Below are positions 23,543-31,500 of a DNA stretch of 64,000 nt, piece after piece. Position numbers and translations under genes: made by a program. The stretch is taken from positions 5,808,501 to 5,872,500 of the forward strand of contig NZ_CP108882.1 in the NCBI RefSeq assembly GCF_036347055.1. Direction: 5' to 3'. Within the stretch, counting starts at the first letter, position 1, and every line of letters starts with the position of its first letter. The DNA is from Streptomyces sp. NBC_00820. GTDB taxonomy: Bacteria > Actinomycetota > Actinomycetes > Streptomycetales > Streptomycetaceae. Under the pieces are notes generated by a model. That model was not told where the DNA came from and did no database searches. It saw only the letters and a program-made list of their open reading frames with translations.

Positions 23543-24100
23543 CTAGTGCCAGCAGGTGACCTCGCCGTCCACGTCGCTGCCGTCCGGCGTGGTGCCGACC
23601 GACACCCAGTAGAGGATCCCGGAACCCGCCTCGGGCGCGGGCGAGGCGCCGTCAGGCCTGAAGTCGACGTTCAGCAGCAGGTGCCGGCCCTTCTCGGTCC
23701 TGGTCCAGCAGGCTCCCTCCACGGTGGCCGACGACGCGTCGGGGGAGGGGTCGTGCTCGAACGCCCAGCCCTGAGCCCGGGCTACCTTGGCGTAGTGGGC
23801 GATGACGTCGCCGCGCTCCCCGGCGAAGGTGTACACGCGGTCCGCCCTCAGCCAGGGCTTTCCGCTGCTGTCGTCGTCGCACCCCGTGGTCACGCCCACG
23901 CCGCGGTAGTTGGCGGGCGCGGTGGCGCGGGCGGGCGCCGCGTCGAACAGCGGCTGCGCCGCCAGCCGCTTCAGCTCGGGGTCCGTGCCGTGGCAGCCCT
24001 CGCCGCCGAGGACGGAACACGCGCCGAGGAAGGCGGTCGGCAGCAAGAGGGAGACCGCCAGCCCGAGTCGGGCGCGCGTGGACGATGGAGTGGGGGACAA
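23543..24100 (-). CDS. Hypothetical secreted lipoprotein
   Basis: About 185 residues, no recognised family. TTG 24100 is chosen because AGGAGG stands 4 nt upstream. The longer frame to 24241 has no ribosome binding site and would bury the signal peptide. From this start there is a short charged N-terminus, a hydrophobic stretch LGLAVSLLLPTAF and the lipobox LGAC, so the mature protein is a lipid-anchored extracytoplasmic protein. The domain has four further cysteines (CHG, GCDDD, GACW, TCWH), probably paired. The HYAKVARAQGW segment resembles other Streptomyces secreted proteins of unknown role. Confidence 0.7.
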   Translation of the reverse strand: MSPTPSSTRARLGLAVSLLLPTAFLGACSVLGGEGCHGTDPELKRLAAQPLFDAAPARATAPANYRGVGVTTGCDDDSSGKPWLRADRVYTFAGERGDVIAHYAKVARAQGWAFEHDPSPDASSATVEGACWTRTEKGRHLLLNVDFRPDGASPAPEAGSGILYWVSVGTTPDGSDVDGEVTCWH

Positions 24101-24337
24101 CGGTCCTCCTGGGAGTAGGGCGGACGACGGCAGGGCGAGCCCCCCGCCCGGCCCGGCCTGTGCCATCGGGGCCCAGGCCCGCGGAGTGTCAAGTCCCCAT
24201 CCGCCAGAGCCTGGTGATGTGACGTCATGTCTGTGACCCACCTGTGGGGATCAAGGTTGTGGTGAAGGCCATTTTCCGCATGGCTGCGCGCGTGCCGACG
24301 GCCCTACGATGGAAGCCACCGTCGGGGGAGGGTGGGC

Positions 24338-25300
24338 GTGACACGCAGGACACCGCAAGGGGCCGGGCGCCGGCTGGAGGACTCGATCGCCTGGGCGGTC
24401 AGGAACGCGGACGGTGTCATCGCGATCGCCGTCGCCCTGACGGTCGCGATCATGGACGTCCTCAACCAGGACATGGACTCCGGCATCGTCTCCGGTGCCA
24501 CCCTCCTCGTCCTCGCCGCACTGGTCTACGGCTCGCTCACCGAGCGCCGCCGGCGCGCGGCCGACATCCAGGACGCGACGGCGGGCACCAGCCGCGCCAT
24601 CGAGGACCTGGCGATGGTGCGCACCCTGTCCGGTCCCGAGGTCGCCCTCGCGCACGAGCGGGCACGGCGCAACACCACCCGCTGGGTGTTCAAGGGCGGC
24701 ACCGGCACCTACCTGCGCGCCGTCACCCTGCCCGAGTGCGTCCTGGAGGCGCAGCGCCAGCGCCGCTTCCTCAGCGTGAAGATCGACATCGTCAACCCGG
24801 CGGACGACCGGGTGTGCGCCGCCTACGCCCGCTTCCGGCGCACCTTCGGGCAGGACCACGTCACGGACTTCGCGGAGTGGAGCACCGAGCGCACCCGCAA
24901 GGAGTCGTACGCCACCGTCGTCGCCGCCGCCTGGCACCGGCAGCGGCTGGACACCCTGGAGATCGACATCCATCTCTCCTCGGTGGCACCGGCGTTGCGC
25001 TTCGACCTCTCCGACACCTGTCTGATCATCACCCAGGACGATCCGCGCCGGGTCAGCCTGTACGTCGAGCGGGACCGGCCGCTGTACGACTACTACGTCA
25101 CCGAGCTGCACCAGAGCAGGGAACAGGCGGTCAAGCTCGACCTGCGGGAGGCCGTACCGCTGAGCGACGAGCCCACCGTCGACGAGGTGAGACGCCTGCT
25201 CGACCGGCTCGGCCTGCCGCTGCCGGCGAGCTTCACCGACCGTGACGTAGGCGACATCATCGACAAGGCGCTCCGCGCGGAGAACCCCTACCGCGGGTGA
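24338..25300 (+). CDS. Two-TM membrane protein with conserved cytosolic domain, unknown function
   Basis: About 320 residues. Two hydrophobic helices at roughly residues 23-42 and 50-66 are separated by a short loop (NQDMDSG), so most of the protein is cytosolic. The soluble part begins near residue 95 with FKGGTGTYLRAVTLPECVLEAQRQRR and VKIDIVNPADDRVCAAYARFRR. ERTRKESYATVVAAAWHRQRL and SDTCLIITQDDPRR follow. This order of motifs looks like a conserved actinobacterial domain, but no catalytic set is recognised. GTG 24338 is preferred to GTG 24332 because GGGGAGG needs the spacing. First gene of a three-gene unit with the cupin-like and phosphatase genes. Confidence 0.6.
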   Translation: MTRRTPQGAGRRLEDSIAWAVRNADGVIAIAVALTVAIMDVLNQDMDSGIVSGATLLVLAALVYGSLTERRRRAADIQDATAGTSRAIEDLAMVRTLSGPEVALAHERARRNTTRWVFKGGTGTYLRAVTLPECVLEAQRQRRFLSVKIDIVNPADDRVCAAYARFRRTFGQDHVTDFAEWSTERTRKESYATVVAAAWHRQRLDTLEIDIHLSSVAPALRFDLSDTCLIITQDDPRRVSLYVERDRPLYDYYVTELHQSREQAVKLDLREAVPLSDEPTVDEVRRLLDRLGLPLPASFTDRDVGDIIDKALRAENPYRG

Positions 25301-25339
25301 ACGCCGTGTTCCGGCCGAGGCAGGCCGCAGGGGGACACG

Positions 25340-26005
25340 ATGGACTACCCCGCCCTGGAACGGGCCGCCCGGCGGCAGGCCGCCGCCGAGCTGACACGAC
25401 ACGCCGTATCGGAACTGGACCGGATCGTCTCGGGCCGCAGCGCCCTGCGCGCGGTGCGCCATCCCCTGGGCTTCGTCTGTCTGCCGATCCTGCGGGACGG
25501 CGACGACGGGGCCTGCGTGCACGTCTTCGGTGAACCCGGGGCGGGAGAGGAGGCGTCGGCCGAAGCTGCCTCCCAAGTGCACTGCCACAGCTGGGACCTG
25601 CTCAGCACCGTGCTGTACGGCCGGCTCGGCAACCGGCGCGTGGACGTGGACGACATGACAGACGCGCCCACACACCGGGTCTTCGAGGTGTTCAGCGATC
25701 CCTCGGGGGTGGACGAACTCCGGCCCACCGCACGGCTGGTGCGCCTGCGGCCCGGCGCCGAGCAGACCAGCGGGCGCGGCCAGACCTACGCCCTCGCCGC
25801 GGGCCGGTTCCACACCACCGTGGTGCCGGACGACCGTCCCACCGCCACCCTGGTGCTGGGCCGGGCCCTGCCCGGCCGGGTGGACCTCTCCCTGGGCCCC
25901 CCGACGGCCCCCGGACACCGCATGGTCCGCCGGGCCTGCGACGCGACCGAGACCGCCCGGATCGCTCGGGCCGCCCTCAGGAGGATCCATGAGCCCGAAC
26001 CCTGA
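25340..26005 (+). CDS. Cupin-like protein of unknown function
   Basis: 221 residues. An N-terminal helical ~40 residues precedes a beta-rich core. SQVHCHSWDLLSTVLYGRLGNRRVDV and AAGRFHTTVVPDDRPTATLVLGR suggest a metal-binding cupin (HxH near residue 80, a later His near 155). The cysteine dioxygenase-like arrangement is suggestive only. ATG 25340 follows AGGGGGACACG and is 39 bp downstream of the 2-TM gene. The 3' end overlaps the phosphatase gene by 17 bp, so the three genes are almost certainly co-translated. Function is not assigned. Confidence 0.6.
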   Translation: MDYPALERAARRQAAAELTRHAVSELDRIVSGRSALRAVRHPLGFVCLPILRDGDDGACVHVFGEPGAGEEASAEAASQVHCHSWDLLSTVLYGRLGNRRVDVDDMTDAPTHRVFEVFSDPSGVDELRPTARLVRLRPGAEQTSGRGQTYALAAGRFHTTVVPDDRPTATLVLGRALPGRVDLSLGPPTAPGHRMVRRACDATETARIARAALRRIHEPEP

Positions 26006-26948
26006 ACCCGAGCCCCCCTCGGCCGGCTTCGCCTCCGAGCACCGTACGGCGGTGGCCGCCGCGGAGGAGGCCGGGGCGCTCCTGCGGTCCCGCTTCCCCG
26101 ACGGCTTCACCGCCCGGCCCAAGGGCGAACGGGGCGATGTGGTCACCGACCTGGACCTGGCGGCCGAGCGGATCGTCGTCGACCGCATCCGGCGGCACTT
26201 CCCGCACGACCGCATCCTCGCCGAGGAGTCCGGCGAGCTCGACGGCGGCGGCGACGGCGACCGCACCTGGCTGGTGGATCCGCTCGACGGCAGCAACAAC
26301 GTGGTGATCGGCCTGCCGGTCTACGTCGTCGGCATCGCCCTGTGCGTGGACGGCGCCCCGATGCTGGGCGTGGTGCACGACCCGACGACCACCCGCACCT
26401 GGTCGGCCCTGCGCGGCGGCGGAGCGCACGGCCCCGACGGCCGCCTCGGCCCGCCCGCCGGGCAGCCGCTTTCCGCCGCCGGACCCCTGCTGGCCTGGAC
26501 CCAGGGGCACGCCGTCGCGCGCGACGACCCCACGTGCCGCGCCCTCAAGCACACCCTGGAGCTGCACTCCCGGCGGCTGCTCCAGCTCTGGGCCCCGCTG
26601 GTCGCCTGGGCCATGCTCGCCCGCGGCGAGATCGACGGCTTCGTCGGCTACCGTCCCGAGGCGATCGACCTCCCCGCCGGTGCCCTCCTCGCCCGCGAGG
26701 CCGGCGCCGCCCTGCGGCACCTGGACGGCACCGAGTTCGACGGCGGCTTCGGCGGCCCGGACACCGGGCGCTCCTTCGTCGCCGGACGCCCGGAGGCACT
26801 GCCGCACCTCCTCGACCTGGTCGCCAGGTCCGGGGTCGGCCCGTACCCGCCCGGCACCGCCGGACATCCGCACGGCGGCCACCGGCCCGACAGGTCCCGC
26901 GGGGCCGGGCCCTTGGGCGGAGACCTGCCGCCGAGGCCCTTCCCGTGA
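25989..26948 (+). CDS. Inositol monophosphatase-family phosphatase
   Basis: 319-residue Mg/Li-sensitive phosphatase fold. The metal ligands are visible: Glu in ILAEESGEL, and Asp residues in WLVDPLDGSNN (97-104, the DPLDGT/S motif). The usual C-terminal WDxxAGxLLxxEAG reads AIDLPAGALLAREAG, so the Trp is lost while the Asp is kept. A Pro/Gly-rich ~45-residue tail follows the domain. Substrates in the family include inositol phosphates, 3'-phosphoadenosine 5'-phosphate and fructose 1,6-bisphosphate. Which applies is unknown. It has a perfect AGGAGG ribosome binding site inside the end of the cupin-like gene. It may act on a small phosphorylated messenger in this trio, which is inference only. 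Confidence 0.8.
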   Translation: MSPNPEPEPPSAGFASEHRTAVAAAEEAGALLRSRFPDGFTARPKGERGDVVTDLDLAAERIVVDRIRRHFPHDRILAEESGELDGGGDGDRTWLVDPLDGSNNVVIGLPVYVVGIALCVDGAPMLGVVHDPTTTRTWSALRGGGAHGPDGRLGPPAGQPLSAAGPLLAWTQGHAVARDDPTCRALKHTLELHSRRLLQLWAPLVAWAMLARGEIDGFVGYRPEAIDLPAGALLAREAGAALRHLDGTEFDGGFGGPDTGRSFVAGRPEALPHLLDLVARSGVGPYPPGTAGHPHGGHRPDRSRGAGPLGGDLPPRPFP

Positions 26949-27122
26949 AGCGGAGCCGCCCGGCTCCCTCACGAGGAGGGACCCGGGCGCGGGGCGCCGG
27001 GCGCGAGGGGCGCGGAATCAGCGGGCATCCGAAGCGGCCCGGGACCCGGCCTGCGCGGCCCAGGCGTTCGACGGGGCCTTCGACGGGGCCTTCGTCAGCG
27101 TGCGGCAGGCCCCTGGGCGGCC

Positions 27123-28436
27123 CTACCGGGTCAGCACCAGTGCTCCCACCGACGCCGCCACCGCGCACACGGCCAGCACCGCTCCGGTGCCCATCAGCCG
27201 TGCCACCGGCACCCGGACCCCGTACGCGTGGCACCGCTCGTACCAGAGCAGCGTCGCCAGGGAGGCCCACGGGGTGATCACCGGACCGGCGTTGGTGCCG
27301 ATCAGCAGGGCGAGGAGCTGGTCGTGGTTGGCGACGGGGACGGCCGCCTCGCCGGCGAGGTAGACAGGGAGGTTGTTGAGGACGTTGGAGAGGCCGCCGC
27401 CGACGGCGGCCGCGCGGAAGAGGCCGAGGGTGCCGCCGTCGTCGCCGATCGCCGACGCGAGCAGATCGTGCAGGCCGTGGGCGTTCACCGCCTCCACCAC
27501 GAGGAACATGCCGGGGACCATCACCAGCAGCCGCCAGGGGATGAGGGAGAGGCGAAGGGCGGCCCGGTCGCGGAACACGAAGGCGGCCACGACGACGGCC
27601 GCGGCCGTCGCGGAGGCCATCCACAGGGGTACGTCGGCCACCAGGATCGCGAGCAGGAAGCCGGCGCAGGCGAGCGCGCAGGCACGGAAGAGCACCGGAT
27701 CGGCGGCCCGGTGCGCCTCGGGGGGCGTGTAGCGCCCGGCGTTGTTCGCGCCCCCGTCGGCGGTGCGGGGACCGTCGGCGGTGCGGGCCGCGCCGGGGCC
27801 CGGGGCCGGTACGGCGACCGCCCCGGACCGGTCCGCGGCCGGGATGTCCGGCGCATCCGGAGCCCCGCGCCTGCCCTCGCGCCAGAAGAACAGCCACAAA
27901 CAAGCCATCGTCACCACGATCGCCGCCAGTTGCGGTGCCCACATGCGGCCCGCCAGCCCCACGGGTGACAGCGCCACCCGGTTCGCGGCCAGCAGGTTCG
28001 TGAGATTGGAGACGGGCAGCAGCAGGCTCGCGGTGTTGGCCAGCCATACCGTGGTCATCGCCAGCGGCACCGGCGCGATGCCCACCCGCGAGGCGAGCGC
28101 CAGCATCACCGGGGTCAGCAGGACGGCGGTGGTGTCCAGGTTCAGGGCGATGGTGGTGACGGAGGCGAAGGCCACGCAGAGCAGGAAGAGCAGGGGATAG
28201 CTGCCCCGCCCCACCCGGGCCACGCGCACCGCCAGCACGTCGAACACCTCGGCCCTGCTGGTCAGTTCGGCCAGCACGATGACCGTGCCCAGGAACGCCA
28301 GCAGCGGGGCGATCCGGATCATCGCGTCGGAGGCCTGCCCGGTGGGCAGCAGACCGGTCGCCACGCACAGCAGGCCGATCGCCAGCAGACCGATCGCCAC
28401 CCGGTCGAGCACATGCAGACGGAGGAAGAAACGCAC
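27123..28436 (-). CDS. ArsB/NhaD-type (SLC13-like) ion permease
   Basis: About 437 residues with 11-12 hydrophobic helices in two similar halves of the ion-transporter superfamily. SVTTIALNLDTTAVLLTPVMLAL, with the LDTTAVLLTP signature, is in the first half. NNLPVYLAGEA and IGTNAGPVITPWASLATLLW are in the second. A central loop of ~60 residues is rich in Ala, Pro and Gly. The substrate could be arsenite, Na+/H+ or a dicarboxylate. No arsR or arsC is adjacent, so arsenic is not assumed. GTG 28436 was chosen to remove ~29 non-hydrophobic residues. The gene is divergent from the TIR-NACHT gene with about 100 bp between starts, so the two may share control. Confidence 0.75.
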   Translation of the reverse strand: MRFFLRLHVLDRVAIGLLAIGLLCVATGLLPTGQASDAMIRIAPLLAFLGTVIVLAELTSRAEVFDVLAVRVARVGRGSYPLLFLLCVAFASVTTIALNLDTTAVLLTPVMLALASRVGIAPVPLAMTTVWLANTASLLLPVSNLTNLLAANRVALSPVGLAGRMWAPQLAAIVVTMACLWLFFWREGRRGAPDAPDIPAADRSGAVAVPAPGPGAARTADGPRTADGGANNAGRYTPPEAHRAADPVLFRACALACAGFLLAILVADVPLWMASATAAAVVVAAFVFRDRAALRLSLIPWRLLVMVPGMFLVVEAVNAHGLHDLLASAIGDDGGTLGLFRAAAVGGGLSNVLNNLPVYLAGEAAVPVANHDQLLALLIGTNAGPVITPWASLATLLWYERCHAYGVRVPVARLMGTGAVLAVCAVAASVGALVLTR

Positions 28437-28537
28437 GGTTGGAAGGGTCGCACACGCGTGCTGTTCTGTGCCCGGGCCACTCTCGAACGCCTGGAAACGG
28501 CCGGTATCGTCCTCTCTTCTCACGGCATCATGGAACC

Positions 28538-31500
28538 ATGGTGGCTCGACAGATCATCCCGGGGGACACCGGGCCATTGGACTTCTTCATCAGCTATTCG
28601 CCCGCCGACGAACGCTGGGCGTCGTGGATAGCGTGGACGCTGGAGGAGGCCGGATACCGCACGGTCCTGCAAGCCTGGGACTTCGTGCCGGGGACGAACT
28701 TCGTCGACTTCATGGACCGCGGCGTCAGCGAGTCCGCCGCCGTCATCGCCGTACTCTCCCGGAACTACGAGCGTTCCCGGTACGGCCGTATGGAGTGGCA
28801 GGCGGCCCTGCGCGCCGACCCGGACGCCCCGGAGCGCCGGCTGCTCACCGTGCGGGTCGAGGACATCCCGGTGGAGGGCCTGCTGGCCACCATCACCTAT
28901 GTCGACCTGGTCCCGGTCACCGACCCCGCCGCCGCCCGTGAGCTGCTGCTCACCCGTGTCCGGCAGGCCGTCGACGGCCGGGCCAGGCCCGCGCTGCGTC
29001 CCGGCTACCCCGGCGGCGGAGGACCCGCGGCCGCGCCGAACGCGCCCTCCGTGCCCTCCGTGCCCACCCTGCCCTCCGTGCCGTCCCCCGGACGACCGCT
29101 CGGCCGGCCCGGCTGGGCCGGGCGGCGCAGACCCGCGGCCTCGCCCTCGTACCCGAAGGCCACCGGTCAGAGTGACCGGGAGCGTGCCGCCGTCACCGTG
29201 CTCCACCTCGCCGGGCCCGCCTTCGGGCGCGGGCAGGAACCCGCCGAGTTGCAGGCGGCGATCTGGGGCGACCTGGTCGAGCTCACCGACGCCGGCGCGC
29301 CCGCGCCCGACCTGCTGGTGGTCACCGGCGACCTCACCGCGAGCGGCAGCCGGCGGGAGTTCGAGCAGGCTTTGTCCTTCCTCACCGGACTGCGCGCGCT
29401 GCTCGGCCTCGAACCGCACCGGGTCGCCCTCGTCCCCGGCGGCCAGGACGTCAACCAGGCAGCCTGCCAGGCCTACTTCAGCACCTGCGAGGCCGACGAG
29501 ATGCCGCCCCGGCCGCCCTACTGGCCCAAGTGGCGGCATTTCGCGGGGCTGTTCCAGGAGCTGTACCAGGGCCTCGACGTGGTCTTCGACAGCGATCAGC
29601 CGTGGACCCTCTTCCCCGTGCCCGAACTGCGCACCGTGATCGCCGGGTTGAACTCCTCGATGGCGTACAGCCACCGCCGCGACGACCAGTACGGCCTGGT
29701 CGGACCCGAGCAGGCCGCCTGGTTCGCGCAGGCGCTGCGCCCGCACGAGGCCGAGGGCTGGCTGCGCGTCGGCGTGCTGCGTCACGCGCCCGGCACCGCC
29801 GGGCCGGCGGGCGCGCGCCGCGCCGCCACCTCCCCGGACGGCGCCGGGCCGCTGCGCGACACCGACGTGCTCACCCGGCTGACCGCGCCGCGGCTGCACC
29901 TGCTGCTGCACGGTCCCACCGGGCCCGGCGCGCCGCCCGCCCTGACCACCGCCGCCGGCGAGGTGCCGGTGATCGGCGCCCCGGGGCCCGGCCGGCACCA
30001 GTTGCTCCGGATCAGCCGTGACGGCCTCACCGCCTGGCAGGGCCCCGGAGAGCCGCAGCGCCGTCCGGTGCGGTGGCGGCGGGCCGAGCGGGCCTTCGGG
30101 GCGGAGGACACCGAAGGGCCGGACGGCACCGCCCCCGGGGGTGAGGCGGACGGGCCGCCGCGGCCCGAGCCCGAGCCGCGCGCCGTACAGACGCCGGCCG
30201 AGGTGCTGCTCGCCCGGGTCGCCGAGGTCTGCCGCACCCGTCACGAAGGCGCCCAGATCCGCAAGGTCGAGGGGCCCGTGCCCCAACTCCTCGTCACCTG
30301 GAGCCAGTCCGGGTTCGTCCGGCAGCAGCGGGTCGCCGTCCACACCGGCACGCCCAGCGCACCGGACATCGACCGCTTCGTGGCCCTCGTCCACGCCGCC
30401 GACTCCGAGACCGAGGCCGAGCTCGTCCACGACGGGCCGCCGCCCGCCCGCGAACTGCGCGACGGGGCCCGCCGCAGAGGGGTCCGGGTGCGCAGCTTCA
30501 CCGAGTTCCAGGGCCTGCTGGACCTGCGCGGATACGTCGACGGGCAGAGCGAGCGGCTGCGCACCGACCCCCGCTACCCCCCGGGCATGTACCTGCCGCA
30601 GCGGTACCGCGAAGTGGAGCGCCTCGACGCCGAGGACCGCGACGGACTGGTCGACGAGATGCTGCGCCTCCTCGACTCCGACCAGGGCCGTTTCCTGCTG
30701 CTCCTCGGCGACTTCGGGCACGGCAAGACCTTCGCGCTGCGCGAGCTGGCCCGCCGCATCCCCGGCGAACTCCCGCACCTCGTCCCGCTGCTGGTGGAAC
30801 TCAGCTCCCTGGACCGGGCCTACTCCTTCGAGGGTCTCGTCGCCGCCCACCTCGCCGCCCACGGAGTCGACAACATCGACCTGCGCGCCTTCCGCTACAT
30901 GCTCCAGCAGGGCCGGATCGTGCTCCTCTTCGACGGCTTCGACGAACTCGTCACCCAGGTCACGTACGACCGCGCCGCCGAACGCCTCCAGGTGCTGCTG
31001 GACTCCGCCGTCGACAGCGCCAAGATCGTGGTCAGCAGCCGCACCCAGCACTTCCGCTCCCAGGGGCAGGTGCTGACCGCGCTCGGCGAACGCGTCGGCC
31101 TGCTCCCGCACCGGCGGGTGCTCGCCGTGCAGGAGTTCACCCAGCGGCAGATCCACGCCTACCTGGTCAACCGGTACGACGGCGACGAGCCGGCCGCCGA
31201 CCGCCGGCTGCGGCTCCTCGACGCCATCCCCGACCTGCTCGCCCTGTGCCGCAACCCCCGGCTGCTCGGCTTCGTCGCCGACCTCGACGACGACCAGCTG
31301 CGCGCGGTCGCCGGAGCGGGCCGCGCGCTCAGCCCCGCCGGTCTCTACCAGGAGGTGCTCACCGCCTGGCTGGGCTTCGAGGAGCAGCGCGCCGGCGGTG
31401 GCCCCGGCCGGGCCCCCGGGCTCAGCCTGGACCAGCTGTGGCACGCGGTCACCGCGCTCGCCCTGCGGCTGTGGGAGAGCGGACAGGAGTCGCTGCGCCT

